64,000 nucleotides of DNA, taken from contig CP101033.1 of assembly GCA_041319085.1 (NCBI GenBank), positions 1,948,501 through 2,012,500 of the forward strand, read 5' to 3'. Every line of letters starts with the position of its first letter. Position 1 is the stretch's first letter. Both the position numbers and the translations under genes were made by a program. Origin of the DNA: Aeromonas veronii (lineage in GTDB: Bacteria; Pseudomonadota; Gammaproteobacteria; Enterobacterales; Aeromonadaceae). Shown in pieces: positions 49,232-60,250 of the stretch. A model generated the notes under the pieces. That model was given only the letters and a program-made list of their open reading frames with translations, made no database searches and had not been told where the DNA came from.

Positions 49232-50251
49232 TTGTCTACGCAAACTGTCGCGCTAGACATCATGGGGGGAGATATTGGCCCCTCGGAAACAGTGCCTGCC
49301 GCCGTGCAGGCACTGTCTCTTTTACCCCAGCTAAAACTGATCCTGGTCGGCGACCAGCACCAGACCTCTTCTCTGCTGCAGCAACATGGCTTGCTGAATC
49401 ATCCCCGCGTTCGTTTCGTACATGCATCCCAGGTGGTTGGCATGGGTGATAAACCGATCGTGGCGTTGCGTACTCTGAAAGACTCCTCCATGCGGGTGGT
49501 ACTCAATCTGGTGAAAACCGGTGAGGCCGATGCCTGCGTCAGTGCCGGCAATACCGGCGCGCTGATGGCGATGGCCAAGTGCGTGCTCAAATCCCTGCCA
49601 GGGGTAGACAGACCCGCCCTCATCAAAGCGTTACCGACATTGAGCGGCAAACGCACCGTGATGCTGGATCTCGGAGCCAACGTCAGTTGCGATGCCGATA
49701 CCTTGCTGCAGTTTGCAGTGATGGGCTCCGTCGTGGCCGAAAAGGTCGAAGGCATTGCATCGCCGCGGATCGCCTTGCTCAACATCGGCGAGGAGGAGAT
49801 CAAGGGCAATTATCTGGTGCGCCACAGCGCCGAATTGTTGCGCCAGTGCCGCGCGATCAACTACGTTGGTTTCATCGAAGGGGATCGCATCTTCAGCGGC
49901 GACAGCGATGTGATTGTCTGCGACGGCTTTGTCGGCAATGTGGCCCTCAAAACGGCGGAAGGGGTGGTGCGGATGATGGCCCAGCTGGCCGGATATCCCC
50001 GCAAGAAACGCAGTTTTCTTGGCCGGATCGCCGGATTTATGTTCAAACGACGCTTTTCTTACCTGAACCCCGACCAGTATAACGGCGCAAGTCTGTTAGG
50101 ATTGCGCGGCATTGTGGTAAAAAGTCATGGGCGGGCCGAACGGCCTGCCCTGTGTAATGCGATCCTGCTGGCCGCACAAGAGGCCAAACATCAACTTCCA
50201 CTGCAAATAGCAGATCGCCTTGAAGCTGTCTTCTCTGACAGGGATCTATAA
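49232..50251 (+). CDS. plsX: Phosphate acyltransferase PlsX
   Basis: PlsX makes acyl-phosphate from acyl-ACP for phospholipid synthesis. The TTG at 49232 has AAGGA 6 bases upstream and gives [20 protein letters not shown] near the N-terminus, 339 residues; a TTG two codons earlier (49226) lies too close to that site. The family blocks [33 protein letters not shown] and [10 protein letters not shown] are present. It starts 9 bases after rpmF and 7 bases separate it from fabH. Confidence 0.95.
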   Translation: MSTQTVALDIMGGDIGPSETVPAAVQALSLLPQLKLILVGDQHQTSSLLQQHGLLNHPRVRFVHASQVVGMGDKPIVALRTLKDSSMRVVLNLVKTGEADACVSAGNTGALMAMAKCVLKSLPGVDRPALIKALPTLSGKRTVMLDLGANVSCDADTLLQFAVMGSVVAEKVEGIASPRIALLNIGEEEIKGNYLVRHSAELLRQCRAINYVGFIEGDRIFSGDSDVIVCDGFVGNVALKTAEGVVRMMAQLAGYPRKKRSFLGRIAGFMFKRRFSYLNPDQYNGASLLGLRGIVVKSHGRAERPALCNAILLAAQEAKHQLPLQIADRLEAVFSDRDL

Positions 50252-50258
50252 GAACTCT

Positions 50259-51218
50259 ATGCATAGCAAAATTCTGGGTACTGGCAGCTACCTGCCGAGT
50301 TCAGTGCGTACCAACGCCGATCTTGAGCAGATGGTTGAGACCAGTGATGAGTGGATCGTGGAACGCACCGGTATCCGTGAGCGCCGTATTGCCGGTGCTG
50401 ATGAGACCGTTGCCACCCTCTCTTACCAGGCCGCCCTGCGAGCCCTGGATGCAGCCGGTCTGACCGCTGCCGATCTCGATATGATAGTGCTGGCCACCAC
50501 CAGTGCTGAAAATGCCTTCCCGGCTGCTGCCTGCGAGCTGCAAGGGTTGCTCGGCGTACCGGGCATTCCTGCCTTTGATGTGGCGGCGGCCTGCGCCGGT
50601 TTCACCTATGCGCTCTCCATTGCCGATCAGTTCGTCAAATCCGGCGCCGCTCGCCACGTGCTGGTTGTCGGAGCCGATGTGCTCTCCCGTATGTGCGATC
50701 CGCAAGATCGCGGCACCATCATTATTTTTGGTGATGGGGCAGGGGCTGTGATTGTCGGTGCCAGCGAGACACCGGGCATCCTCTCTACCCATCTCCATGC
50801 CGATGGCCGTTATGGCGAGCTGCTCAAGCTACCCCACCCCCGTCGTGGCATGCCAGGGGCCGAGCTCGAAGCCTACATGTATATGAAGGGCAACGATGTT
50901 TTCAAGGTAGCGGTCACCCGGCTGAGCGAGATCGTAACCGAAACGCTAGCTGCGGCTGGCATCGAACCGAGCGAGCTGGACTGGCTGGTGCCTCATCAAG
51001 CCAACTTCCGCATCATCAGTGCCACTGCCAAGAAGCTTGGCATGAGCCTCGACAAGGTGGTGCTGACCCTCGACAAGCATGGCAATACCTCTGCCGCTTC
51101 TGTTCCGGTCGCCTTCGATGAAGGGGTACGGGATGGCCGGATCAAACCGGGTCAGCTGGTACTGCTGGAAGCCTTTGGCGGCGGTTTTGCCTGGGGTTCG
51201 GCGCTGGTTCGCCTCTGA
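50259..51218 (+). CDS. fabH: 3-oxoacyl-ACP synthase III
   Basis: FabH condenses acetyl-CoA with malonyl-ACP to start fatty acid synthesis. From the ATG at 50259 it has 319 residues (E. coli 317). Active-site Cys112 lies in [11 protein letters not shown], His in [10 protein letters not shown] and Asn in KHGNTSAAS. It follows plsX by 7 bases and precedes fabD. Confidence 0.97.
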   Translation: MHSKILGTGSYLPSSVRTNADLEQMVETSDEWIVERTGIRERRIAGADETVATLSYQAALRALDAAGLTAADLDMIVLATTSAENAFPAAACELQGLLGVPGIPAFDVAAACAGFTYALSIADQFVKSGAARHVLVVGADVLSRMCDPQDRGTIIIFGDGAGAVIVGASETPGILSTHLHADGRYGELLKLPHPRRGMPGAELEAYMYMKGNDVFKVAVTRLSEIVTETLAAAGIEPSELDWLVPHQANFRIISATAKKLGMSLDKVVLTLDKHGNTSAASVPVAFDEGVRDGRIKPGQLVLLEAFGGGFAWGSALVRL

Positions 51219-51289
51219 TCTTCGGCGGGATGGTGTCATCATCATCCCGTCACCGATTTCATTTTTGTCTTATCTAAAAGGAATCAATG

Positions 51290-52225
51290 ATGACCCAATT
51301 TGCCATTGCCTTCCCGGGACAAGGTTCCCAGTCTGTTGGCATGCTGGCCGAGCTGGCCGAACAACATGCCGTGATCACGGAGACCTTCGCCGAGGCGAGC
51401 CAGGTGCTGGGTTATGACCTGTTTGCCCTGGTGATGGATGGTCCGGTTGAAGATCTGAACAAAACCTGGCGCACCCAGCCGGCGCTGCTGACGGCCTCTG
51501 TCGCCCTGTGGCGTCTGTGGCAGCAGCAGGGTGGGGCAACGCCAGCCGTGATGGCGGGCCACAGCCTGGGTGAGTACTCAGCGCTGGTATGCAGCGGTGC
51601 CCTCGATTTTGCCGATGCGGTCAAACTGGTTGAGCTGCGTGGTCTGGCCATGCAGGAAGCGGTACCGGAAGGCACTGGCGCCATGGCAGCGATCATCGGT
51701 CTGGACAATGAATCCATCGCTGCCAACTGCGAAAAAGCGGCAGAAGGGCAGGTGGTCTCTCCGGTCAACTTCAACTCCCCGGGCCAGGTGGTTATCGCTG
51801 GTCACAAAGAGGCCGTTGAGCGTGCCAACGTGCTGATGAAAGAGTCGGGCGCCAAGCGTGCACTGCCGCTGCCGGTCTCCGTACCGTCCCACTGCGCCCT
51901 GATGAAACCTGCCGCAGAAAAACTGGCAGCTGCGCTGGACGGGATCGAGATCAAGGTTCCAACCATCGCGGTCATCAATAATGTCGACGTATCCTGTGAA
52001 CAGGATCCGGCCGCCATCAAGCAAGCGCTGGTACGTCAGCTGTTCAGCCCGGTTCGTTGGACCGAGACTGTCGAGCGGATGGCCAATGAGGGCGTAACCC
52101 TCGAGATCGAGATGGGACCGGGCAAAGTGTTGACCGGGCTCGCCAAGCGCATCGACAAGCGCGTGGAAGGTATTCACGCCAACGATGCCGCCTCTTTTGA
52201 GCAGGCGCTGGCCCAGATCAAGTAA
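51290..52225 (+). CDS. fabD: Malonyl-CoA:ACP transacylase
   Basis: FabD transfers malonyl from CoA to ACP. The 311-residue product starts MTQFAIAFPGQGSQ. Nucleophile Ser92 sits in GHSLGEYSAL, Arg in RGLAMQEAVP and His in VPSHCALM. Two adjacent Met codons (51287 and 51290) exist; the second is 7 bases from AAGGA and matches family starts. 13 bases separate it from fabG. Confidence 0.97.
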   Translation: MTQFAIAFPGQGSQSVGMLAELAEQHAVITETFAEASQVLGYDLFALVMDGPVEDLNKTWRTQPALLTASVALWRLWQQQGGATPAVMAGHSLGEYSALVCSGALDFADAVKLVELRGLAMQEAVPEGTGAMAAIIGLDNESIAANCEKAAEGQVVSPVNFNSPGQVVIAGHKEAVERANVLMKESGAKRALPLPVSVPSHCALMKPAAEKLAAALDGIEIKVPTIAVINNVDVSCEQDPAAIKQALVRQLFSPVRWTETVERMANEGVTLEIEMGPGKVLTGLAKRIDKRVEGIHANDAASFEQALAQIK

Positions 52226-52238
52226 ACAGGAGCAAGTG

Positions 52239-52973
52239 ATGAGCTTTACCGATAAGGTTGTGTTGGTGACCGGTGCCAGTCGTGGCATCGGCCGTGCGAT
52301 TGCCGAAACATTTGCGGCCCGTGGCGCGAAAGTGGTTGGCACGGCGACCAGCGAAAGCGGTGCCGAGGCGATCAGCGCCTATCTGGGCGACCATGGTTGC
52401 GGCATGGCGCTGAACGTGACCAGCCAGGAATCCATCGAAGCCGTCTTCGCCGCCATCAAGGCGCGCTTTGGCGACATCGACATCCTGATCAACAACGCAG
52501 GGATAACCCGTGACAACCTGTTGATGCGGATGAAAGATGACGAGTGGAACGAGATCATCGATACCAATCTGACCTCGCTCTACCGTCTGAGCAAACCGGT
52601 GTTGCGTGCCATGATGAAGAAACGTCACGGTCGCATCATCAGCATTGGTTCCGTGGTAGGCACCATGGGCAATGCGGGTCAGGTCAACTATGCTGCCGCC
52701 AAGGCGGGTCTGGTTGGTTTTACCAAATCGTTGGCGCGGGAAGTGGCATCCCGTGGTATCACAGTGAACGCGGTTGCCCCCGGTTTCATCGAAACCGACA
52801 TGACCCGTGCCCTGAATGACGATCAACGTGCTGGCATCATGAGTCAGGTGCCTGCCGCCCGTTTGGGTGATCCAAAAGAAATTGCCGCAGCTGTGGTATT
52901 CTTGGCTTCTGATGACGCAGCCTATATCACCGGCGAAACCCTGCATGTTAATGGCGGGATGTACATGGTGTAA
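52239..52973 (+). CDS. fabG: 3-oxoacyl-ACP reductase
   Basis: FabG is the NADPH-dependent reductase of the elongation cycle. It is a 244-residue short-chain dehydrogenase of exactly the E. coli length. The cofactor motif VTGASRGIGRAIA is at residues 10-22, NNAGITRDN follows, and the catalytic Ser, Tyr and Lys lie in ISIGSVVGTMGNAGQVNYAAAKAG. CAGGAG lies upstream of the ATG. The 158 bases to acpP leave room for a separate acpP promoter. Confidence 0.97.
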   Translation: MSFTDKVVLVTGASRGIGRAIAETFAARGAKVVGTATSESGAEAISAYLGDHGCGMALNVTSQESIEAVFAAIKARFGDIDILINNAGITRDNLLMRMKDDEWNEIIDTNLTSLYRLSKPVLRAMMKKRHGRIISIGSVVGTMGNAGQVNYAAAKAGLVGFTKSLAREVASRGITVNAVAPGFIETDMTRALNDDQRAGIMSQVPAARLGDPKEIAAAVVFLASDDAAYITGETLHVNGGMYMV

Positions 52974-53131
52974 TCAATTTGTCGTGAGATCTGTTCAAAT
53001 TTGCGATAGTACGCCGAAGTTTGGCACATTTCGTGGTTTGACCAGCGGCAAGCTACTTGCAAACTCACGTCAATTGAATAAACTACCCAAACCAGACGCA
53101 AATAGCGTATTTTTAAAGGAAAATTCAGGTC

Positions 53132-53368
53132 ATGAGCAACATCGAAGAACGCGTAAAGAAAATCATCATCGAACAACTGGGTGTTAAAGAGGAAGACGTT
53201 AAGAACGCTGCCTCCTTCGTCGACGACCTGGGCGCTGACTCTTTGGATACCGTTGAACTGGTAATGGCGCTGGAAGAAGAATTCGATACCGAAATTCCTG
53301 ATGAAGAAGCCGAGAAGATCACCACTGTTCAAGCGGCTATCGACTACATCACCGCTAATCAGGAATAA
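53132..53368 (+). CDS. acpP: Acyl carrier protein
   Basis: The 78-residue acidic carrier of growing acyl chains has the 4'-phosphopantetheine attachment Ser37 (Ser36 after Met loss) in [24 protein letters not shown] lies upstream of the ATG. A strong terminator follows the gene, so high acpP expression can be partly separate from fabF. Confidence 0.98.
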   Translation: MSNIEERVKKIIIEQLGVKEEDVKNAASFVDDLGADSLDTVELVMALEEEFDTEIPDEEAEKITTVQAAIDYITANQE

Positions 53369-53380
53369 GTTCCTGTTCTG

Positions 53381-53409
53381 AAAGAAGCGGCCCAAGGGCC
53401 GCTTCTTTT
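53381..53409 (+). terminator. Terminator after acpP
   Basis: AAAGAAGCGGCCC-AA-GGGCCGCTTCTTTT. It probably gives partial read-through into fabF. Confidence 0.88.
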
Positions 53410-53450
53410 GTATTTGTTCCCTTTCAAAACACCTCTCGGAGACTACCTCA

Positions 53451-54692
53451 GTGTCAAAACGCAGAGTCGTGGTGACCGGCTTGGGGATGCTTTCCCCGGT
53501 GGGTAACACTGCCGAATCCAGCTGGCAAGCACTGCTCAACGGGCAGAGCGGCATTTCCCTTATCGAACACTTTGATGCCAGCGAGTTTGCAACCCGCTTC
53601 GCAGGTCTGGTCAAGGATTTCGATCCCGAGCAATATGGTATCAACCGTAAAGATGCTCGCAAGATGGACCTCTTCATTCAATACGGCATCGCGGCCGGTA
53701 TGCAGGCGCTGGATGATTCCGGCCTGACCATCAATGAAGAGAATGCCGAGCGTGTCGGCGTGGCGATTGGCTCCGGTATCGGCGGTCTGGGTCTGATTGA
53801 ACAGAACCACGATAGCCTCGTTAACGGCGGCCCGCGCAAGATCAGCCCCTTCTTCGTACCCTCAACCATCATTAATATGGTGTCCGGTCATCTCTCCATC
53901 ATGAAAGGTCTGCAAGGGCCGAACATTGCCGTGACCACCGCTTGTACCACAGGTACCCATGCCATCGGTATGGCGGGTCGGATGATCGCTTACGGTGATG
54001 CGGACGTAATGGTGGCCGGCGGCACTGAAAAAGCCTCCACCGCGATGGGGATGGGTGGCTTCGCAGCAGCCAAGGCACTCTCCAACCGCAACGACGAGCC
54101 GCAAAAAGCGAGCCGTCCGTGGGATAAGGATCGCGACGGTTTTGTGCTGGGTGACGGTGCCGGTGTACTGGTACTGGAAGAGTACGAACATGCCAAGGCC
54201 CGTGGCGCCAAGATCTACGCCGAGCTGGTCGGTTTTGGCATGAGCGGCGATGCCTACCACATGACTGCGCCTCCTGCTGATGGCAACGGTGGCGCTCGCG
54301 CCATGAAAAATGCCATCAAGGATGCCGGCATTGCCCCCGAGCAGATTGGTTACATCAACGCCCACGGCACCTCCACCCCGCTGGGTGACGTGGCTGAACT
54401 GCGTGGCATGAAGTCGGTGTTTGGCGAGCACGCCAAATCCCTGATGATCAGCTCCACCAAGTCCATGACCGGTCACCTGCTGGGGGCAGCCGGTGCCATC
54501 GAGGCGATCATCACAGTGTTGGCTCTGCGCGATCAGGTGGCTCCGCCCACCATCAACCTGGACAACCCGGATGAAGAGTGCGATCTGGATCTGGTGCCCC
54601 ATGTGGCCAAGCCAGGCAGCTTCGAGTATGCCCTTTCCAACTCGTTTGGTTTTGGCGGCACCAATGGCTCACTGATCTTCAAACGCGTATAA
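53451..54692 (+). CDS. fabF: 3-oxoacyl-ACP synthase II
   Basis: FabF is the elongating beta-ketoacyl synthase, important in temperature control of unsaturated fatty acids. GTG start at 53451 ([14 protein letters not shown]), 413 residues as in E. coli. Catalytic Cys in [13 protein letters not shown] and the two His residues in [11 protein letters not shown] and [13 protein letters not shown] are present. CTCGGAG lies upstream. Confidence 0.97.
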   Translation: MSKRRVVVTGLGMLSPVGNTAESSWQALLNGQSGISLIEHFDASEFATRFAGLVKDFDPEQYGINRKDARKMDLFIQYGIAAGMQALDDSGLTINEENAERVGVAIGSGIGGLGLIEQNHDSLVNGGPRKISPFFVPSTIINMVSGHLSIMKGLQGPNIAVTTACTTGTHAIGMAGRMIAYGDADVMVAGGTEKASTAMGMGGFAAAKALSNRNDEPQKASRPWDKDRDGFVLGDGAGVLVLEEYEHAKARGAKIYAELVGFGMSGDAYHMTAPPADGNGGARAMKNAIKDAGIAPEQIGYINAHGTSTPLGDVAELRGMKSVFGEHAKSLMISSTKSMTGHLLGAAGAIEAIITVLALRDQVAPPTINLDNPDEECDLDLVPHVAKPGSFEYALSNSFGFGGTNGSLIFKRV

Positions 54693-54713
54693 TTTGCCGC
54701 AGGGCAAAGACAC

Positions 54714-54745
54714 AGGCCCGATACTGCCGGTATCGGGCCTTTTTT
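54714..54745 (+). terminator. Terminator after fabF
   Basis: AGGCCCGATA-CTGCCGG-TATCGGGCCT followed by TTTTT, immediately before pabC. Confidence 0.88.
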
Positions 54746-54760
54746 ATCGGAGGGATCCCT

Positions 54761-55567
54761 TTGCTTATCAATGGCATGAAGCTTGATACCATCTCGGCCC
54801 ATGATCGAGGGCTGGCCTATGGAGACGGTCATTTCACCACCATGGCGGTCAGGGATGGTCACGTGTTGCAGTGGCCTGCCCACCTGGCACGGCTGCAGCA
54901 GGCCAACAAGCGGCTTGGATTGGCTGAACTGGACTGGCACCTCTTGACCCAAGAGGTTGAAGAGATGGTGGCCAACCAGCCACAATGCGTGGCCAAGGTG
55001 ATCCTGACCCGCGGCCAGGGGGGGCGGGGCTATGATGGCAGCGGATGTCAGCACACAACCCGGATTGTCACTCTGGCGCCATTTCCCACTCACTATGGCC
55101 AGTGGCAACAGGAGGGGATCGAGATGGTGGTGTGCCGCCAGCGGATCGGTGATGCCCCCATGCTGGCTGGGCTTAAAACATTGAATCGTCTGGAGCAAGT
55201 GTTGCTGAAAAGCGAACTTGTCAGCCGCGATGCAGTCGAAGGAGTAGTGCTTAACAGCCGTGGTTTTCTGATTGAAGGGGTCAGTGCCAATCTGTTTTGG
55301 CGTCGGGGCAAGACGGTGTTTACGCCAGATCTCGCCCGCGGTGGTGTTGATGGCATCATGCGCCGCCAGGTGATGGCGATGCTGAAACAGATGAGTATTG
55401 AGTTGCGTGTGGTAGAGGCTCCGCTGGAGTCACTATGGCAGGCGGAAGAGGTGTGGCTCACCAATACCCTGATGGGGGTGGTGCCGGTCAATGGCATCGA
55501 GGATATCCACTATCCCGCAGCGGTATTGAGTCGCCGTTTACAGGAGCGTTTGGTCATTGAAGTTTAA
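54761..55567 (+). CDS. pabC: Aminodeoxychorismate lyase
   Basis: PabC converts 4-amino-4-deoxychorismate to p-aminobenzoate and pyruvate for folate. It is a PLP enzyme of fold type IV. TTG start at 54761 with GGAGG upstream gives 268 residues (E. coli 269) beginning LLINGMKLDTISAHDRGLAYGDG. The PLP Lys is in LKTLNRLEQ and the C-terminal block is WLTNTLMGVVPV. Its end overlaps the start of mltG. Confidence 0.93.
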   Translation: MLINGMKLDTISAHDRGLAYGDGHFTTMAVRDGHVLQWPAHLARLQQANKRLGLAELDWHLLTQEVEEMVANQPQCVAKVILTRGQGGRGYDGSGCQHTTRIVTLAPFPTHYGQWQQEGIEMVVCRQRIGDAPMLAGLKTLNRLEQVLLKSELVSRDAVEGVVLNSRGFLIEGVSANLFWRRGKTVFTPDLARGGVDGIMRRQVMAMLKQMSIELRVVEAPLESLWQAEEVWLTNTLMGVVPVNGIEDIHYPAAVLSRRLQERLVIEV

Positions 55568-56558
55568 TCGGCTTTACACCCTGCTCGCGGGGGCGGCACT
55601 GACTGTGGCCGTCGCTGGGGGCTATGTACATTACAAATGGCAACAGGTGGAGACGCTCACCAACAAGGGGCCAACTCGCCTCTTTACGGTGGAGAAAGGT
55701 GCCCATGCGGCGCGCCTGATCACCGAACTGGGGGAGGGTGAAACCAGCCCGTGGGCGGTGCGACTCTGGCTGCGCGGCCATCCCGAACTGGTGGCCATTA
55801 AATCGGGCACCTACGAAATCAAGGAAGGGGCCCCCCTCAAGGAGACCCTCTCCCTGTTCGCATCGGGCAAGGAGTTTCACTTTAGCCTCACCTTCGTCGA
55901 AGGCTCCCGTTTCGAGGATTGGCAGAAACAACTCGCCAGCGCCCCATATCTTGAGCGGTTGACCGTCGAGCAATCCGAAGCCGACTTGGCACAGGAGCTC
56001 GGCATCGAGAATGGCAAGCTGGAGGGGTGGTTCCTGCCCGAAACCTATGCCTATACCACCCATGCCAGCGATCTTTCGATCTTGCGCCGCGCCCATCAGG
56101 ATATGGAGACCTTCCTGCAGCAGAGTTGGGAGAAACGTCAGGCCAACTTGCCTTACAAAACGCCCTATGAGGCGCTGATCATGGCCTCCATCATCGAGAA
56201 GGAGACCGGCCAGCCGGACGAGCGGGCACAGATCGCATCGGTGTTTGTCAATCGTCTGCGTCTGGGCATGAAGTTGCAGACTGATCCCACCGTCATTTAC
56301 GGGGTGAAGGATCGCTACGATGGCAACATTCGCCGCAGCGATCTGACCGACAAGAACCCCTACAACACCTATGTGATTGACGGTCTGCCGCCCACGCCTA
56401 TCGCCATGCCGGGCAAGGCCTCCATCGAAGCTGCGCTCAACCCCAAATCGACCGACTATCTCTACTTTGTCGCTAAGGGGGGCGGAGCCCACTATTTCTC
56501 CAAGACCCTCGATGAACACAATCGGGCGGTTCGCGAATACATATTGAAGAAACCCTAA
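55557..56558 (+). CDS. mltG: Endolytic murein transglycosylase
   Basis: MltG (YceG) cuts nascent glycan strands at the inner membrane and so limits their length. It has 333 residues with one N-terminal membrane anchor ([19 protein letters not shown]), a LysM-like part, then the catalytic domain with the conserved Glu in [23 protein letters not shown] and DPTVIYG. TTG start at 55557 lies inside the pabC end with AGGAG 10 bases upstream, so translation is coupled. It overlaps the tmk start by one base. Confidence 0.95.
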   Translation: MKFNRLYTLLAGAALTVAVAGGYVHYKWQQVETLTNKGPTRLFTVEKGAHAARLITELGEGETSPWAVRLWLRGHPELVAIKSGTYEIKEGAPLKETLSLFASGKEFHFSLTFVEGSRFEDWQKQLASAPYLERLTVEQSEADLAQELGIENGKLEGWFLPETYAYTTHASDLSILRRAHQDMETFLQQSWEKRQANLPYKTPYEALIMASIIEKETGQPDERAQIASVFVNRLRLGMKLQTDPTVIYGVKDRYDGNIRRSDLTDKNPYNTYVIDGLPPTPIAMPGKASIEAALNPKSTDYLYFVAKGGGAHYFSKTLDEHNRAVREYILKKP

Positions 56559-57199
56559 TGTCTAAATTTATTGTGATCGAAGGATTGGAAGGGGCAGGGA
56601 AGAGTTCGGCCGTGCGTTATGTGACCGATTATCTAAAGCGTCACAGCATCGACCGGATTGAGTGCACCCGCGAGCCGGGTGGTACGCCGCTTGCCGAGCG
56701 GATGCGGGCCATCGTCAAAGAGGTGCACGATGAGCGCCTCACCATAGAAGCCGAACTGCTGCTGATGTATGCCTCTCGGGTACAACTGGTGGAGACTCGC
56801 ATCAAGCCCGCGCTGGCCGATGGTGTCTGGGTGGTGGGGGATCGCCACGATCTCTCCTCCCAGGCCTATCAGGGCGGTGGTCGCGGTATCGATGCCCAGC
56901 TCATCGGAGCCATCAAGCAGGCGGTACTCGGCAACTTCAAGCCGGATCTCACCCTTTATCTCGATATCGATCCCGCCCTTGGCTTGCAGCGCGCTCGCCA
57001 TCGCGGCGAGCTGGATCGCATCGAACTGGAGCAACTGAGCTTCTTCGAGCGTACCCGAGCGCGTTATCTCGAACTGGCCGCCAAGGATGATTCCATTGTG
57101 GTGATCGATGCGGCGCAAACGCCGGATCAGGTCAAAATGGCCATCGAGTGTGCATTGGATCACTATCTGTCGAACGAGCCGCTATGTATCCCTGGCTGA
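56558..57199 (+). CDS. tmk: Thymidylate kinase
   Basis: Tmk phosphorylates dTMP to dTDP. It has 213 residues as in E. coli. P-loop [13 protein letters not shown] at residues 7-19, the DR motif in [18 protein letters not shown], and the lid region [12 protein letters not shown]. The start overlaps mltG (TAATG) and the end overlaps holB by 16 bases. Confidence 0.96.
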   Translation: MSKFIVIEGLEGAGKSSAVRYVTDYLKRHSIDRIECTREPGGTPLAERMRAIVKEVHDERLTIEAELLLMYASRVQLVETRIKPALADGVWVVGDRHDLSSQAYQGGGRGIDAQLIGAIKQAVLGNFKPDLTLYLDIDPALGLQRARHRGELDRIELEQLSFFERTRARYLELAAKDDSIVVIDAAQTPDQVKMAIECALDHYLSNEPLCIPG

Positions 57200-58131
57200 T
57201 CCCCGACTGGCATGCCCTGAGCCAGACTGCCCAGTCCGGTCGTCTCGGTCACGCCTGGTTGTTGCTCGGCGATCCCGGTCTTGGCAAGGAGCAACTGGCC
57301 GAGCGGTTGGCGCGTTTGCACCTTTGCCAGCACCCCGATCGCGGAGAACACTGCGGTCATTGCCACTCCTGCCAGCTGTTTGACAAGGGTAACCACCCGG
57401 ATCTCGGCACCATCGCTCGCGACAGCAAGACCATTGGGGTGGAAGCTATTCGCGAGATCTGCACCCGGCTGCAGGGCTCTGCCCAGCTCGGCCGCGGCAA
57501 GGTAGTGATCATTCCTGATGCAGAGCGGATGACCGAATCGGCGGCAAATGCCCTGCTGAAAACCCTGGAAGAGCCGGCCGGCGACAGCTTGCTGTTGCTG
57601 ATTGCCTCCCAGGTTTCCCGGCTGCTTCCCACCATTCTCAGTCGTTGTCACAAACATGTCTGTCAGTTGCCTGCGGAAGGAGAGACGGTACGTTGGTTGG
57701 CCGAGCAGGGTCATCAGGCCACCCTGGCTCAGGTGCGGATCTGTCAGGGCGCCCCGCTGCGGGTACTCGACTATATTGAGCAGCAACAGGACGGTACTCG
57801 CCGCGAACTGCTGGAACAGTTTGTCGCCCTGAGTCAAAGTCCGGTCAAGGCGACGGCTCTGTGCAGCCAGCTGGGTCAGGAGACGCAGGTCAGGTTGCAC
57901 TGGTTGCAGCTCTTCTTGTGCGATGCCCTGAAAACCCAGGCCGGATGTGGTCACCATCAGTTGGCGATGCCGGATCTGGCTATTTTGAGTCAGCGGCTGG
58001 CGGAGCAGTACTCCAGCGAAAAACTGCTCGAAGCCGAGCAGCAGTTGGTTGCCCTCAAGGCCGCTTGCCAGCCGGGGCAGCTCTCCAATCCCACCATCCA
58101 TTTGATGAACTGGCTCAGTCGCTGGTTATAA
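57184..58131 (+). CDS. holB: DNA polymerase III delta-prime subunit
   Basis: HolB is part of the clamp loader that puts the beta sliding clamp on DNA. From [20 protein letters not shown] it has 315 residues (E. coli 334). It has an AAA+ fold with a P-loop-like [11 protein letters not shown], the four-Cys zinc module ([16 protein letters not shown]) and the sensor region [19 protein letters not shown]. The ATG lies within the end of tmk. Confidence 0.95.
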   Translation: MYPWLIPDWHALSQTAQSGRLGHAWLLLGDPGLGKEQLAERLARLHLCQHPDRGEHCGHCHSCQLFDKGNHPDLGTIARDSKTIGVEAIREICTRLQGSAQLGRGKVVIIPDAERMTESAANALLKTLEEPAGDSLLLLIASQVSRLLPTILSRCHKHVCQLPAEGETVRWLAEQGHQATLAQVRICQGAPLRVLDYIEQQQDGTRRELLEQFVALSQSPVKATALCSQLGQETQVRLHWLQLFLCDALKTQAGCGHHQLAMPDLAILSQRLAEQYSSEKLLEAEQQLVALKAACQPGQLSNPTIHLMNWLSRWL

Positions 58132-58156
58132 GTACCGACAAGCAGAAAGGTTTTAT

Positions 58157-58936
58157 ATGTTACTCGTTGATTCCCACTGTCATCTCGATCGCCTCAGCTA
58201 TGGCAGCAAGCAGGCCAGCATGGCTGATGTACTGGCCAAGGCCGCGAAACTGGACGTGGGATATTTTCTCTGTGTCAGTGTGACTCAGGCACAGTTCCCG
58301 ACCATGCTCGAGGCGATCGCCCCGTATCCCCAGGTGTTTGCCTCTTGCGGGGTACACCCGCTCAATCAGGAACCCGGGGTTGATGCAGCCTTGTTGCTGA
58401 CCCAGGCGGCAGATGAGAGAGTGATCGCCATCGGCGAGACCGGTCTCGACTACTTCTACTCCCCCGAGAACAAAGAGGTGCAGCAAGCCTCTTTCCGCGA
58501 ACATATCCGGGTTGCCCGCGCGCTTAACAAACCGCTGATCATCCACACTCGCGATGCCCAGCAAGATACCTTGCATATCATGCGTGAAGAGGGTGCGGAT
58601 CAGGTTGGCGGTGTACTGCACTGCTTCACCGAGTCTCTCGAGATGGCGCAAGCTGCGATGGCGATGGGCTTCTATATCTCCATCTCTGGGATCGCCACCT
58701 TCAAAAATGCGTCTGCACTGCAAGCCGTGGTCAAGGCTCTGCCCCTCGACAGATTGCTGGTCGAGACCGACTCGCCCTATCTTGCTCCCGTTCCGCATCG
58801 GGGGAGGGAGAATGAACCTGCCTTTGTGCGTGATGTTGCCCAGTTTATTGCCGACCTGCGCCAGATCCCGCTTAGCGAATTGGCAGCAGCGACCAGCCGG
58901 AATTTCTTTGAACTGTTCAAACTGGCGAAAAAATAA
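58157..58936 (+). CDS. ycfH: TatD-family metal-dependent hydrolase (YcfH type)
   Basis: The 259-residue TIM-barrel hydrolase has metal ligands in DSHCHLD (residues 5-11), Glu in AIGETGLDYF, His in IIHTRDAQQD and LHCFTES, and Asp in VETDSPYLAP. TatD proteins are 3'-5' exonucleases acting on DNA; the exact role of the YcfH branch is unsettled. It follows holB by 25 bases, as in E. coli, and ends the cluster. Confidence 0.92.
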   Translation: MLLVDSHCHLDRLSYGSKQASMADVLAKAAKLDVGYFLCVSVTQAQFPTMLEAIAPYPQVFASCGVHPLNQEPGVDAALLLTQAADERVIAIGETGLDYFYSPENKEVQQASFREHIRVARALNKPLIIHTRDAQQDTLHIMREEGADQVGGVLHCFTESLEMAQAAMAMGFYISISGIATFKNASALQAVVKALPLDRLLVETDSPYLAPVPHRGRENEPAFVRDVAQFIADLRQIPLSELAAATSRNFFELFKLAKK

Positions 58937-58941
58937 CACAG

Positions 58942-58965
58942 AAGCCCCGTTGTTCGGGGCTTTTT
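58942..58965 (+). terminator. Terminator after ycfH
   Basis: AAGCCCCG-TTGT-TCGGGGCTTTTT; ends the fab-tmk-holB cluster. Confidence 0.87.
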
Positions 58966-59136
58966 ATATTTCAAAGACTAAACTGATTACCCACCTGAAT
59001 ATCAACATCGCGCCACGTTATCTCTCACGCACCCAACAAATTTAACTCGTTCATCCATACAAAACAGGGTCGAATAATACTCCTATGTTTCGTTTGTTCA
59101 CCGTGGCCAAAGAGTATTAAAACACCATGCTATAAG

Positions 59137-59160
59137 TATCGATAATATTCATTATCGATA
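59137..59160. repeat. Perfect inverted repeat upstream of the integrase
   Basis: TATCGATAAT-ATTC-ATTATCGATA, two 10-base arms with a 4-base loop, about 60 bases ahead of the integrase start. A second palindrome AGGATC-N6-GATCCT lies at 59175-59192. They could be an operator for the nearby small basic protein or recombinase arm sites. Surrounding DNA is clearly AT-richer than the chromosome around it. Confidence 0.8.
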
Positions 59161-59221
59161 GTTGATGTGTATGAAGGATCCTGTAAGATCCTCTCAAACT
59201 TCATATGAATCATAGTGTTCC

Positions 59222-60250
59222 GTGGCATATCCATCCTTATCCAATACGGCTCATCAGTCACTGCAGACTGTTTTCGATGCGCAGCTAAATAGTCGGGCAC
59301 GACGCTTTTTACGCAGCGCAAAAGCGGATTCCACCCTCAATGCTTATCAGGCGGATACCCGTATTTTTGTCTTTTGGTGCCAATTACACGGGCTGGATCC
59401 GCTGCAAACGACCCATCACGACATCATGAATTTTCTCGCTGATCAGGCTGACGGCGTATTGGCCGACTGGGTATGGCTGGATAAAGAGGAGGGGAAGGGA
59501 GATCTACGTAACGGTGAACCTCGAAAACCGGCAACCCTGGTGAGACGTCTGGCGGGGATCCGCTATGCCTTCAAGCAGAAAGGGATTCACCCCATGCCCA
59601 CCGAACATCCCGAAATCAAGGAGATGATGCGCGGTATTGTCAGGTTGGGGGATAACCGCAAGCGCAAAACCGGTGCCCTGACGCTACAGCCATTGGCCCA
59701 GGTGCTGGGTGGCATTGACACCCGTGATCTGGCCGGTTTGCGCGATCACACCCTGCTACTGCTGATGTTCAGTGGCGCCTTGCGCCGCTCGGAAGCGGCC
59801 CGAATTGAGGTAAGCGATCTCGATTTTGTGGGGCAGGGGATCCGTCTTCGCCTCAAACCGAGCAAACATCAGCTGCATGAAACCGAGATAGCCCTGATCC
59901 CGGGCAAGCACCACTGTCCAGTGTCTGCACTGCAAAACTGGCTGTGCAAAAGCCGGATCAGCGAGGGGCCGCTGTTTCGGCGCATGAACCGCTGGGGGCA
60001 ACTGATGGCCGAACCACTCGGTCCCCAGGGCATTAACCTGATGATCAAGCGGCGAACTGGTCAAGCCATCGACGATCTCTACGTCAGTGGCCACAGCCTG
60101 CGTCGCGGATTTATCACCTCGGCGGTGACTGCCGGCAAGCCGATGAACAAGATCATTGAAGTCACTCGCCACAAGGATATGCGGACCCTGCAAGAGTACT
60201 TCGATGACGCCCATAAATTCTCCGATCATGCTCTCGACGGCTTGCTTTAA
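59222..60250 (+). CDS. Tyrosine recombinase/phage-type integrase
   Basis: The 342-residue protein has an N-terminal SAM-like core-binding domain (RARRFLRSAKADSTLNAYQ) and a C-terminal catalytic domain. The catalytic set appears complete: Arg in SGALRRSEAARI, Lys in LKPSKHQL, His-x-x-Arg in SGHSLRRGF, His in TRHKDMRTL and the nucleophile Tyr in LQEYFDD. A GTG start at 59222 is assumed; no strong ribosome site is seen. It is a stand-alone integrase, not XerC or XerD by sequence. No tRNA gene or clear att repeats were found around it. Confidence 0.9.
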   Translation: MAYPSLSNTAHQSLQTVFDAQLNSRARRFLRSAKADSTLNAYQADTRIFVFWCQLHGLDPLQTTHHDIMNFLADQADGVLADWVWLDKEEGKGDLRNGEPRKPATLVRRLAGIRYAFKQKGIHPMPTEHPEIKEMMRGIVRLGDNRKRKTGALTLQPLAQVLGGIDTRDLAGLRDHTLLLLMFSGALRRSEAARIEVSDLDFVGQGIRLRLKPSKHQLHETEIALIPGKHHCPVSALQNWLCKSRISEGPLFRRMNRWGQLMAEPLGPQGINLMIKRRTGQAIDDLYVSGHSLRRGFITSAVTAGKPMNKIIEVTRHKDMRTLQEYFDDAHKFSDHALDGLL